From CBDUXT01 sp965371245 (GTDB taxonomy: Bacteria; Planctomycetota; Phycisphaerae; UBA1845), in contig CBDUXT010000116.1 of assembly GCA_965371245.1 (NCBI GenBank), forward strand, positions 1 through 15,802: a DNA stretch of 15,802 nt, given 5' to 3'. Within the stretch, counting starts at the first letter, position 1. Each line of letters opens with the position of its first letter. Made by a program: the position numbers and the translations under genes. Shown here in pieces: positions 6,817 to 14,473 of this stretch. The notes below the pieces were generated by a model, which saw only the letters and a list, made by a program, of their open reading frames with translations, was not told the origin of the DNA and searched no databases.

Positions 6817-8202
6817 ATGGCCGTGCGACGTTCTTCCACACTACTGTTCTTCACTTTCACTTTGCTGCTTTCATCGCAAGTTCTGACGGCCCAGGTTCCG
6901 GATCGTGAGGCACCCGTCGGAGTGCCGAAGGAGCGGCACGTCCGCACCGATGCCCCGGAACAGCCGCGTGACGCGGCCGGTGCTGGGGGAATCCAAGCCT
7001 GCTGCCGGAAGGGTGGCGTGTGCAGCATGCGCGATCCATCGGATTGCTTTTACCTATCGCGAGGGCCAGGATCCACGTGCAGTCAGGATGCGGGACCGAA
7101 CGGCGTGGACAATACCTGTGCGGACCTACCGCGAATGTCGCTCCTGCCGGTCGGAACAGGCCCTTTCCATGTGCTTGCACCCGGGGCTAGCATCGACGGC
7201 AGCGAGATCACGTTGGTCACGGACGGGGTCACTACGCAAACCGTCTTCCTCGAAGTCCGCATCGGAGACTGGGACCCGGATGACGTTGGCATCATGCAGA
7301 CGGTATATGAGGCCGACATCGACGTTTCGGGTTTTAGAACCGGCGCAGCCGGGATGCTCGGCTCCCCGGTCGTACCCTGCGACGACGATCGGGACTGTCT
7401 AGAGGCATTCGGCGGCGTCTGCGAGCTTGGAGGCAGTGCGTGTGTCGCGAGCGGAATCGATGGTGGGTGCCCCTTTCCTTCATTCAACCGCTGTGGCGGA
7501 TCACGGTGCAGCGTCTTTTCTGACAAGGGCCCGACTTGGTCGCCAGTCTTTATTCAACGCGGTCGGAACGACTTCGTGTCTGCTGGCGCGCCAGGGCTCT
7601 CACTGATTCTGGACCCCAGATTACTCAGACTCATCGCCGTCTCTGGTGGAGTCGATGATCCCGATCTGTTTCCAGCGGAGGGTCTGTATGCTGGGACGCT
7701 GGTGCTGGACGTCGGGCCCAACGTTCGCGGCACGTTCACCGTCGGATTACTTGACAATGCGTTTCAACCAATCTTTCTCCACCAGAACGGCCTCGTGCCA
7801 CTTCTCGCGCATGTTCCAGCGAAGATAACGGTCGTTCTCGGAGGCGCGTGTTGCGATGACTTGGCGGGCACCTGCTCGGCCCGAACGGAGGCTGACTGTA
7901 CGGGGAGCGGACTCCGCTATGGAGGCGATGGCACCGATTGTGCTTCGCTCACACCGGCCTGCGTGGTGCGCATCGGGGCGTGCTGTGATGGCATTACCGA
8001 AAGCTGCTCGGTCACGACGGAGGCGGAATGTCTGCTGCGAGGTTTCAGGTTCGGCGGCGATGGCTCGGACTGCACGTCCATCAGGCCGGTATGCGGGGTT
8101 CCGACCGTGACCGGCTGGGGCCTGGCCGTCCGTGCGCTTTCTTTGCTTACGCTCTCGAAGCTGCGTTTTCGGGAGAGCCGGAACCTGCAACGCGAAGCAT
8201 GA
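6817..8202 (+). CDS. Secreted Cys-rich repeat protein with CTERM-like C-terminal anchor
   Basis: A 461-residue exported protein of unknown function. Residues 1-26 are a typical signal peptide (MAVRRSS, hydrophobic core, LTAQ). Residues 58-101 contain a partial ACC...C Cys-rich unit. The middle (~110-340) resembles the beta-sandwich secreted proteins that carry choice-of-anchor ends. Residues 343-382 and 387-427 are two tandem ~40-residue repeats of the form GACC...C..TEA(D/E)C...GGDG(T/S)DC...C. Residues 428-461 start VPTVTGWGLAV, then LSLLTLSKLRF, close to IPTL/PEP-CTERM sorting tails (VPT..EWG, hydrophobic helix, basic end). The tail is degenerate (Arg inside the helix, extra residues after it), so sorting by an exosortase-like system is uncertain. 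The gene converges on rpiB with only 25 nt between stops. Confidence 0.85.
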   Translation: MAVRRSSTLLFFTFTLLLSSQVLTAQVPDREAPVGVPKERHVRTDAPEQPRDAAGAGGIQACCRKGGVCSMRDPSDCFYLSRGPGSTCSQDAGPNGVDNTCADLPRMSLLPVGTGPFHVLAPGASIDGSEITLVTDGVTTQTVFLEVRIGDWDPDDVGIMQTVYEADIDVSGFRTGAAGMLGSPVVPCDDDRDCLEAFGGVCELGGSACVASGIDGGCPFPSFNRCGGSRCSVFSDKGPTWSPVFIQRGRNDFVSAGAPGLSLILDPRLLRLIAVSGGVDDPDLFPAEGLYAGTLVLDVGPNVRGTFTVGLLDNAFQPIFLHQNGLVPLLAHVPAKITVVLGGACCDDLAGTCSARTEADCTGSGLRYGGDGTDCASLTPACVVRIGACCDGITESCSVTTEAECLLRGFRFGGDGSDCTSIRPVCGVPTVTGWGLAVRALSLLTLSKLRFRESRNLQREA

Positions 8203-8227
8203 CGCTGCTCGCGACGAGATGAATAGA

Positions 8228-8683
8228 TCAGTCGTCGCTTCGCCCGTTGTTCTCGAAGTCGGCGATCTTGTCCAGGCGACGCTGGTGCCGGCCGCCTTCG
8301 TATTCGGTGCGTAGCCATACGTCCACGACGCGCCGTATGAGTTCTTCGCCCACAAGGTCGGCAGGCAGGCAGAGGACGTTCGCGTCGTTGTGCCGCCGGG
8401 ACATCTCGGCGGTCAGCTCATCCTGGCAGAGCGCGGCGCGGATTCCGTGGACCTTGTTGGCCGCAATCGACATGCCGATGCCCGTTCCGCAGAGAAAGAT
8501 GCCCCGGTCAGAGTTCCCGGCGGCCACCGCCTGGGCGCCCACCAGCGCGGTGTCGGGGTAGTCACAGCTCTCCGGGCCGTCACAGCCGAAGTCGTGAACG
8601 TCGTGCCCCGCCGCGGCGAGATACGCCTTGAGCTGTTCCTTGGCGGGGAACCCACGGTGATCGCTGGAAAGGGCAACCTTCAT
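8228..8683 (-). CDS. rpiB: Ribose-5-phosphate isomerase B
   Basis: A 151-residue RpiB/LacAB-family isomerase interconverting ribose 5-phosphate and ribulose 5-phosphate in the pentose phosphate pathway; this is the usual family length. Visible motifs are VALSSDHRG (Asp8-His9), DYPD (~41-44), the catalytic Cys65 in LCGTGIGMSIAANK, and RHNDANVLCLP. The C-terminal EYEGGRHQRRLDKI is typical of bacterial RpiB. The ATG at 8683 overlaps the stop of the upstream Sua5-phosphatase gene as ATGA, and AGGAGG (8691-8696) sits 7 nt before it inside that gene. Translation is therefore coupled. Bacillus has the equivalent order ywlC-ywlE-ywlF(rpiB). Confidence 0.95.
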   Translation of the reverse strand: MKVALSSDHRGFPAKEQLKAYLAAAGHDVHDFGCDGPESCDYPDTALVGAQAVAAGNSDRGIFLCGTGIGMSIAANKVHGIRAALCQDELTAEMSRRHNDANVLCLPADLVGEELIRRVVDVWLRTEYEGGRHQRRLDKIADFENNGRSDD

Positions 8684-9876
8684 ACGTTTACCTCCTGTAA
8701 GCGCTTGCGAAGGCCTTGCTCGACTAGCCGGGCACATTCGTCGTACTCGTCCACGGTGCCGCCGATCGGGTCGTCGATATCGTTCCCGTCGAGCAGCAAC
8801 TCGACGCGCGGCGCTGCGGACGGGGTCGTCCGAAGCACGTCGTCGAGGTGCCGGCGCGTCATGGTATACACATGGTCGGCCTGGGCAACCATGTCGGTCG
8901 TCAGCAGGGTCGATGCATGCGCGGAAAGATCATACCCGCGACGAGCCATCGTCTCGACTGCCTGCAGGGATACGCCGCCAAAACCGCCGACGATGCCCGC
9001 GGAAGACACCTGGATGCCACGCGCGGGCAGCCCCGCGACGTCGATCCCCAGTCGCTCGGCGAGCAAGATCTTCGCCAGTGCCTCGGCCATGGGGCTGCGA
9101 CAGGTGTTGCCGGTGCATACCAGCAACACGCGCAGGATGGCGAGCCGTTCAACGATGCCCGCGTCCAAGACCCCTTCGCGAAGCACATCATACGATGACT
9201 CCGAGACCCGCACAATCGTCGAGGGCTTGCCGTAACGGGTGGCCCCACCGTCCAGGAGCAGATCGATTTGACCACTCAGCCCGCTCAAGGCGTCCTCCGC
9301 GGTCGTCGCAGCCGTCAAACCGGCCCGATTGGCACTGGCGGCAATGACGGGGGCATGAGTGCCGGTCAGGACGGCGCGCGCGATCACATCATCCGGGCAA
9401 CGGAGACCGACCGTGTTGTCGCGGAACAGAGCATCGGCCGCCGCCTGGGGTAGGCCCTTCATCGCCGAGGCGGCCAGCGGGTCATCGACCGGTAGGATCA
9501 ACGTAAGCGGTCCAGGCCAGGCCTTGCGGATGAAGCGTCTGGCAAGCCCGGGCATGGCTGGGGCGAACCGGTCTGCGTGTTCAGGTAACCCTACGTGGAC
9601 TGTGAAGGCCTGCCCACTCTCGCGCGACTTGAGCGTTCGCAGCCGAGCGACGGCGTCGGTGCTGTCCGCGCGGGCCGCGACGGCGTATACGGTCTCCGTG
9701 GGGAAGGAAAGAAGCCCACCGTCTTCCAGAACCCGAACAGCACCTGCGATCGCGTTGCGGTACGCGTCGTGTTTGGAGGCGGCGGATTCGGAGACCGACC
9801 CCGGCCGGTTGGAAGCTTCCTGGGGTGGTCCCACGGCACCTCCGGGCCGTTCAAGCTGAATCACCTCCGTTTCCAT
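8680..9876 (-). CDS. Fusion: Sua5/YrdC threonylcarbamoyl-AMP synthase + low-molecular-weight protein phosphatase (YwlE-like)
   Basis: A 398-residue two-domain protein. Residues ~1-35 are a non-conserved leader. Residues ~36-245 are a Sua5/YrdC domain (LSFPTETVYAVAA, LKSRESGQAF, KAWPGPLTLIL, ASANRAG, STIVRV), which makes threonylcarbamoyl-AMP for t6A37 of tRNA. Residues ~249-398 are an LMW phosphatase: P-loop VCTGNTCRSPMAEA with nucleophile Cys254 and Arg260, SSAG at 291-294, general acid Asp369 in DDPIGG. Thr258 is the residue that in Bacillus YwlE (Thr11) favours phosphoarginine over phosphotyrosine. The reading frame runs through without a stop. The start is ATG 9876 with a modest AGGGA (9882-9886). 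It overlaps rpiB by ATGA. Domain calls are firm; the arginine-phosphatase specificity is inference. Confidence 0.92.
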   Translation of the reverse strand: METEVIQLERPGGAVGPPQEASNRPGSVSESAASKHDAYRNAIAGAVRVLEDGGLLSFPTETVYAVAARADSTDAVARLRTLKSRESGQAFTVHVGLPEHADRFAPAMPGLARRFIRKAWPGPLTLILPVDDPLAASAMKGLPQAAADALFRDNTVGLRCPDDVIARAVLTGTHAPVIAASANRAGLTAATTAEDALSGLSGQIDLLLDGGATRYGKPSTIVRVSESSYDVLREGVLDAGIVERLAILRVLLVCTGNTCRSPMAEALAKILLAERLGIDVAGLPARGIQVSSAGIVGGFGGVSLQAVETMARRGYDLSAHASTLLTTDMVAQADHVYTMTRRHLDDVLRTTPSAAPRVELLLDGNDIDDPIGGTVDEYDECARLVEQGLRKRLQEVNV

Positions 9877-9894
9877 CGCAGTCCCTGAGAAGGC

Positions 9895-9922
9895 ACAGTA
9901 GATACGAGACGTACCCCGTCAA
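9895..9922 (-). promoter_or_regulatory. Candidate promoter of the sua5/phosphatase-rpiB operon
   Basis: On the minus strand TTGACG (9922-9917, 5/6 match) is followed after 16 nt by TACTGT (9900-9895, 3/6). Transcription would begin near 9888, giving a leader of only about 12 nt. The -35 is good, the -10 weak. Confidence 0.35.
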
Positions 9923-10132
9923 GAGAGCGTGATCGGGGTATTCCCCTTGAACCCTCTCGGGAACCGCGCTGGTGCTCCGTCACGCGTAGGTTGACAGGTT
10001 CGGCCGACGCGAGCCGCGCGCATGGGTAAGCTGTCGTCCGCGGTAAAACCGACGTTCCTGTATCCGCTCCCCGACGGTTGGGCTCGGTAGGCACATCGAC
10101 TGAGATGTGAGGCGGAGCCGGCAACCCGGTGA
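9923..10132. other. Intergenic stretch without a recognised gene
   Basis: The gap 9877-10215 is about 340 bp. Its right end is repeat copy 2 and its left end a candidate promoter. In between I see only a small GGGG-TATT-CCCC hairpin (9935-9946) and no reading frame with a start, ribosome site or recognisable product. Confidence 0.5.
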
Positions 10133-10216
10133 ACAAGTGCGGCACGGCTTCCGGACCGTGTTTGCACCGGATGGAAATCGGTGCCACATGAGTTCAGGCG
10201 TTCTTCAACGGGCTGT
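10133..10216. repeat. Dispersed intergenic palindromic repeat, copy 2
   Basis: About 80% identical by hand alignment to 2762-2848, same orientation. Both hairpins are kept through their outer arms, CACGG/CCGTG and CACCG/CGGTG, although inner bases differ from copy 1. The tail GAGTTCAG.. then GTTCTTCAAC is also kept. The element reaches the stop codon (10216-10218) of the inactive M16 peptidase gene, so its last base may be translated. On the minus strand it would form the 3' end of the M16 operon transcript. Confidence 0.78.
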
Positions 10217-11697
10217 CAGCGCTTCAGCGTGTCGGGGTCTCGCAGTGGCAGGCGCGTCACTTTGCCAAAGGCGTTGAACCGCAGGTCCGTTGCCTTGTCG
10301 TGCCCTCCCGCCAGGATGGCGCCGGCATCACCCACCGCAAGGATCACGAGTTGGTCGCGATGCAAATACTTCATGGCCGCGCGCTGGACATCCGCTGGCG
10401 TAACCTTCTTGAGATTGCGCACGTAGGATTGCCAGTACGCCGGATCGCGCCCGGTATACTCGTCCGAAACATAGGTTCCCAGAAGCGCCATTTTCGTCGG
10501 GAACCGTTGCGGGAAGCTCTCGGCATAGTAGGCAACCGTCGCATCGACGTCCGCCTGAGACACGAGCTCGTTGCGGAGTCGTCCGAGTTCCTCAAGGACG
10601 ATCTTGGTGGCATAGGCACAGGAGTTGCTCTTGCTTTGCAGGTAGCACTGGAAGCTGGAAGGGTAGTAAACGCCCTGACCGAAGCGGCTGCCGCAGTTGT
10701 ACGCCAACCCCTCGTCGGAACGAATCCGCGCGACCAAACGCGAGCGGAACCCCGAGGCGCCCAGAATCCCGTTCATCACGGTGATGGCGAACTCGTCCGG
10801 CGAGCCGCGTTCGACGGATTTGTGGCCGATCGCAACCCGCCCCTGGTTCACGCCCTCTTTGTGGATCAGATAGACGCCCGGCGTGGGCGTATGCCGGGGT
10901 TTGTCGAAGGTGGTGGGTCCGGTCTCGCCCACCAACCAACCGGCGAACGCCTTCTCGAGTTTCGCCAGCATGGTCTTGCGATCGAAATCCCCGGAGACGG
11001 CCACGATCATGTTCCCCGGGTGTATGTAGCGCCGGTGAAACGCAAAGAGATCGTCGCGGGAGATGGACGCGATGGACGCGCTCGTTGGGTATCGATTACT
11101 GAAGTGCCCCTCGCCGTCCATCAGAAAACCCCACTCGATACCAGAGATCGAAGCGGTGGAGTCGTTGCGCCGTTTCAAGTTCTGGATTCTCCGGTCCTTG
11201 GCTTTCTGGAGGCGCTTGGCGTCAAACCTGGGATAGCGCAGCATCTCGATGAACAGGGCGAGCCCCGCGTCGGTATCCTTGGACAACAAGGACAAGCCGG
11301 CCCGCCCGCGTGTCTCACCGATGTTCGTGGTCATGGAGGCCGCCAGGAACGCGACGCGCTCGTCCAATTCCTCCGGGCTAATCCCCTTGGTGCCGCCGTC
11401 CCGGATCGCCTGTCCGACCAGCGCCGCCAGGCCAGCCTTGTCGGGCGGCTCAACGGCCGATCCCGTGCGCAGCGTAATGTTCATGTCAAAGGTTGGGAGC
11501 AGCCGGTCCTCGGCGATGTAGACCACCATCCCGTTCGAGAGCACCTCGCGAAACTGCGACGCTTCGGGCACCTGGAAGTCGAGCGGTGGATACGCGAGGT
11601 CATTGGGATGAGCGGGCAACGGTGGTTGGGCGCCCGCCATGCCGGTCGTTCCCGCGATCAGTGCGACCATCATCGTTCGTTTCGTAAGGGCTAGCAT
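10216..11697 (-). CDS. M16-family peptidase homologue lacking the HxxEH zinc site (non-catalytic subunit)
   Basis: A 493-residue exported protein (signal peptide ~1-23, ending MAGAQ) with two insulinase-type domains. Where active M16 enzymes have HxxEH, this one reads AALVGQ: His is Ala92, Glu is Gly95 and the second His is Gln96. It therefore cannot bind zinc there. The C-terminal half keeps the substrate-binding signature VARIRSDEGLAYN (~344-356). Such an inactive partner is typical of two-subunit M16B peptidases resembling mitochondrial MPP alpha/beta. It starts at ATG 11697, one base after the stop of the active homologue, with its ribosome site (GGAAGGAGT, 11707-11715) inside that gene. 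Equal amounts and a heterodimer in the periplasm are inferred. Repeat copy 2 lies at its 3' end. Confidence 0.92.
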   Translation of the reverse strand: MLALTKRTMMVALIAGTTGMAGAQPPLPAHPNDLAYPPLDFQVPEASQFREVLSNGMVVYIAEDRLLPTFDMNITLRTGSAVEPPDKAGLAALVGQAIRDGGTKGISPEELDERVAFLAASMTTNIGETRGRAGLSLLSKDTDAGLALFIEMLRYPRFDAKRLQKAKDRRIQNLKRRNDSTASISGIEWGFLMDGEGHFSNRYPTSASIASISRDDLFAFHRRYIHPGNMIVAVSGDFDRKTMLAKLEKAFAGWLVGETGPTTFDKPRHTPTPGVYLIHKEGVNQGRVAIGHKSVERGSPDEFAITVMNGILGASGFRSRLVARIRSDEGLAYNCGSRFGQGVYYPSSFQCYLQSKSNSCAYATKIVLEELGRLRNELVSQADVDATVAYYAESFPQRFPTKMALLGTYVSDEYTGRDPAYWQSYVRNLKKVTPADVQRAAMKYLHRDQLVILAVGDAGAILAGGHDKATDLRFNAFGKVTRLPLRDPDTLKR

Positions 11698-11698
11698 C

Positions 11699-13594
11699 TC
11701 AGTCGGACTCCTTCCGGTTCGTCTTCAGCTCACTCAGCCGCGCCTTCATTCGCTTGAGCATGAACGCCAACGGTGCCTTCTGCTCCTCCGGCATGAGGTC
11801 GGAGGCGATCCCTTGGCTTAACTGCGCGATCGTCGTCTCGAGCTGTTGGGGGTCGGTCATTCGGTCGATGCGCTCCGCCATGGCCTTGAACTGTGACTTA
11901 CGCTCCTCGGGCAATTCGGCAAGAATCGCCGCCAGTTCGGGATCGTCGCTGGTCGCGCCGCCCTTTGTACGGAAGACGGCGACCGACCGGGTTTCGTGAT
12001 CGAAGTACTTGTTCACGACGCGGCGAACCTCATCGGCCGTCACTTGCAGCATCAAACGAGGCGACTCGTTGATGTAGGTCCAGTCGTAGAACGTGTCGTA
12101 CAACCCAAGCTGGAACATCAGCCCGAAGTTGCTGCGCAATTGGCGAACCGAGCCGGCCAGAACCTGGTTCTTGACCTTCTGTAACTCTCGCTCGGCGATG
12201 TCGCCTTCGCGCAACTTGTCCACTTCCTCCATGAGCATTCGCTCAACGTCCGCGGGTGTGTGCCCGTCCTTGACCGTCGCGGCCAGCTCGAAGAAGCCGG
12301 CATACTTGCGAGACTGGTGCCTTCCCGAGGGCTGACCGATGCTCGCGTCTTCGGTGGTAACGAGGCGCTTGTAGAGCCGCCCGGTCTTGCCCGAGAGCAA
12401 CCCACTCAACACGTCCAGGGCGGGCTCGTCCGTGTGACCGATCGCCACCGTGTGATAGCGGATTCGTACGCTCGAGTTGGCCTCGACGTCGGCGACGAGC
12501 GTGCGGTGGGCGATGGGCTTGGGTTCTTCGGTCAGCACCGGGGGCGGCTCATGCTCGCCGCGTGGGGTTGGCCCGAAGTATCGCTTGGCCATCGAGATGA
12601 CCGCGTCGGCGTCGAAGTCGCCCACGAGTACCACGCGTGCGTTGTTCGGCGCGTAGTAGATTTTGTAGAAATCACGAACGTCGTCCCGCGTGATGGACTC
12701 GACCTCGGAGGCCCAGCCGAGCACGGGGACGCCGTACGGGTGAGACTGCCAGAAGAGCGCTTCGAAGGCCTCGTTGTACTTGCCCGTGGGCGTGCTTTCC
12801 ACGCGCAGGCGGCGCTCCTCCCGAACGTTGAACCGCTCGACATAGAACTCGCGCATGATCCCACCGGCCATCCGGTCCGCCTCGATCCAGAAGAACAGCT
12901 CGAGCTTGTTCGCCGGCAACTGAACGAAGTACATCGTTACGTCCGAGGTCGTGCCGGCGTTCAGCCCGGCGCCGCCGTTGGTCGTGTAGAGGTTGAACAC
13001 CTCGTTGTTGATGATAAAGGCCCGCTCCGCCTCGACGAGTTCATCGTACTGCTTTTTCGACGACCGATAGGCGGCCGTCCATTGCCCGGGGTCCAGCACG
13101 TCATCGATCTTCCCATGACGTTTCATGACCCGCATCTTGTTCATCTCGACGGTCATCTCGGAACGGAGCGCGTCCTGCTGTTCGATGTATGGGCGCTCCG
13201 CCTGGTAGTTCGTCGTGCCAAGAATGCGCGTACCCTTGAACAGCATGTGTTCGAACAGATGCGCGATGCCGCTCTTGCCGGCCGGGTCGTTCACCGCACC
13301 CACGTCGTAGAACACCCCGCATGAGACGGTGGGCTGTTCGTGCCGCTCGACAAGGAGCAGGATCAGCCCGTTGTCCAGGACCACCTCACGCGGTTGTACG
13401 CCTGCGGTGAGTTCCGGCTCGGCGCACGCCGCCCTGGCCGCCGACATGACCAGCACCCAAGTGAGGCACGCAGCCGAAATTGTCATCGGGAAGGCAAGTC
13501 GCCCTGCCCCCAAACGCCGGCGAGTTCCGTTCTTCGCTGCGCGGCGACAACCCGTGCTTCGGGCCGTCAAGCGCCATCTCCATCTGCCGATCAT
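11699..13594 (-). CDS. M16-family zinc metallopeptidase (catalytic subunit)
   Basis: A 631-residue M16 peptidase, likely the active half of a heterodimer with the next gene. The zinc site is HLFEH (His112, Glu115, His116) in GIAHLFEHMLFKGT; the third ligand is probably a Glu in NVREERR (~259). An insertion rich in charged residues (~130-198) separates HxxEH from GGAGLNAGTTSDVT. The C-terminal domain has SGKTGRLYKRLV. A 100-residue charged helical tail with KAMAERIDRM and AFMLKRMKARL closes the protein. AGGAGG (13601-13606) lies 6 nt before ATG 13594, giving a long basic N-region before the hydrophobic segment TISAACLTWVLVMSAARA; an alternative start at Met37 has no ribosome site. Export to the periplasm is likely, with cleavage of peptides there. 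It is the first gene of the M16 pair. Confidence 0.94.
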   Translation of the reverse strand: MIGRWRWRLTARSTGCRRAAKNGTRRRLGAGRLAFPMTISAACLTWVLVMSAARAACAEPELTAGVQPREVVLDNGLILLLVERHEQPTVSCGVFYDVGAVNDPAGKSGIAHLFEHMLFKGTRILGTTNYQAERPYIEQQDALRSEMTVEMNKMRVMKRHGKIDDVLDPGQWTAAYRSSKKQYDELVEAERAFIINNEVFNLYTTNGGAGLNAGTTSDVTMYFVQLPANKLELFFWIEADRMAGGIMREFYVERFNVREERRLRVESTPTGKYNEAFEALFWQSHPYGVPVLGWASEVESITRDDVRDFYKIYYAPNNARVVLVGDFDADAVISMAKRYFGPTPRGEHEPPPVLTEEPKPIAHRTLVADVEANSSVRIRYHTVAIGHTDEPALDVLSGLLSGKTGRLYKRLVTTEDASIGQPSGRHQSRKYAGFFELAATVKDGHTPADVERMLMEEVDKLREGDIAERELQKVKNQVLAGSVRQLRSNFGLMFQLGLYDTFYDWTYINESPRLMLQVTADEVRRVVNKYFDHETRSVAVFRTKGGATSDDPELAAILAELPEERKSQFKAMAERIDRMTDPQQLETTIAQLSQGIASDLMPEEQKAPLAFMLKRMKARLSELKTNRKESD

Positions 13595-13643
13595 GAGCGT
13601 CCTCCTGAGCTATGGCTCGGTCGTCGTTTCTGGATCGCGCCTG

Positions 13644-13672
13644 ACTGTAAACCCTCGCCCCACCGGCCGCAA
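13644..13672 (-). promoter_or_regulatory. Weak candidate promoter for the M16 peptidase pair
   Basis: TTGCGG (13672-13667) and TACAGT (13649-13644) on the minus strand are spaced by 17 nt. Matches are 3/6 and 4/6. It lies between the terminator at 13769-13812 and the M16 start, where a promoter is needed. Confidence 0.25.
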
Positions 13673-13768
13673 CGATAATCCCGCCGCCGGTCATGTGGGT
13701 CCCGAGTCGCTCGGCACCACGGCCGGCAAGTACCGGCGGGAGTCTGGACCTGAGTCTCTGGACGCCGG

Positions 13769-13812
13769 AAAAAAGAAAACCCCGCGGGCAAGGCGATCCT
13801 TGCACGCGGGGT
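13769..13812 (-). terminator. Strong intrinsic terminator for the membrane protein gene
   Basis: The stem is ACCCCGCG (13779-13786) with CGCGGGGT (13805-13812), then after one mismatch GCAAGG (13788-13793) with CCTTGC (13798-13803) around the loop CGAT. On the minus strand the stem is followed directly by TTTTCTTTTTT (13779-13769). It lies about 40 nt after the stop of the gene at 13853 and separates it from the M16 pair. Confidence 0.88.
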
Positions 13813-13852
13813 CGGAACGGATGTCCTGGTGGGCGGGTTTCGCGGGCCGGCG

Positions 13853-14473
13853 CTAGTCGCGCGAGGCCGTCGCCACGCGTTCTCCCGTGGGCTGCCAGAG
13901 CCGTAGCTCGGATATTTCCACATCGCCAGTGATGCCCGGACGCTCCTCGGCCGAAACGGTTCGCCGAGTCGAGACCACGACGTGCCTCGTCTCCCCGGCG
14001 AACAGGGGTCCGCGCATGTCACGATCGAGGGCGATCGGCGTGGCTACCACCTCTGTCCACTCGCGAACGGGCGCCCCGTCCGCGGTCAGCGCGGCGATCC
14101 GGACAGTCAGCATCGAAACCATTTCTTCGCCATGGTTCGTGATGGTCAGGACGGGCCGGAACCCGCCGGATCGCTTGTCTTGGACGAACTTGACGACCAC
14201 CTCGATGTTCGGCGCATAGCCGGGCGTCCGGGAACCAACAAGCGTGTCGGCGAGTTGGGGTAGCGACTCGATCAGCTCCGGAAGACGCTGGGCGAACTCC
14301 GGGATGCCCTCGACGGTTTGCCCGGTGAAGGCGAGGATCGCATCGGCCTTCGTATCGACGATCCGCAGCGCATAGAGCACCACGGTGGCACTGGAACCAA
14401 TCGCGACGGCTCCTACCCCGAAGATCCCAAGAAAAAGTGCGGTCAAGGGCGACATTCGATTCTGGGCCATCAT
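13853..14473 (-). CDS. Single-pass membrane protein of unknown function
   Basis: A 206-residue protein. Residues ~8-38 are a hydrophobic segment (SPLTALFLGIFGVGAVAIGS and on to VVLYALRIV), a signal-anchor. Residues ~45-75 form an amphipathic acidic stretch (EFAQRLPELIESLPQLADTL). Residues ~85-200 read as a beta-rich domain: VVVKFV, FRPVLTITNHGEEMVSMLTVR, EWTEVVATPIA, GPLFAGETRHVVVS, VEISELRLWQP. The beta domain resembles an immunoglobulin-like 'title domain' in layout and would face the periplasm. I have an impression of close relatives in other Phycisphaerae but cannot verify it. ATG 14473 is chosen because GGAG (14481-14484) is 7 nt upstream and the membrane segment follows; a longer frame to 14599 adds low-complexity residues. 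It is monocistronic, with a strong terminator. Confidence 0.75.
   Translation of the reverse strand: MMAQNRMSPLTALFLGIFGVGAVAIGSSATVVLYALRIVDTKADAILAFTGQTVEGIPEFAQRLPELIESLPQLADTLVGSRTPGYAPNIEVVVKFVQDKRSGGFRPVLTITNHGEEMVSMLTVRIAALTADGAPVREWTEVVATPIALDRDMRGPLFAGETRHVVVSTRRTVSAEERPGITGDVEISELRLWQPTGERVATASRD

Noticed and set aside
6566..6886. Possible small gene (106 codons) after the glutaredoxin-like gene
   Set aside because: No ribosome site, no motif, and it runs into the signal peptide region of the next gene in another frame.
10300..13324. Long plus-strand frames (464 and 354 codons) over the M16 genes
   Set aside because: Both lie opposite clear M16 peptidases and show no motif of their own.
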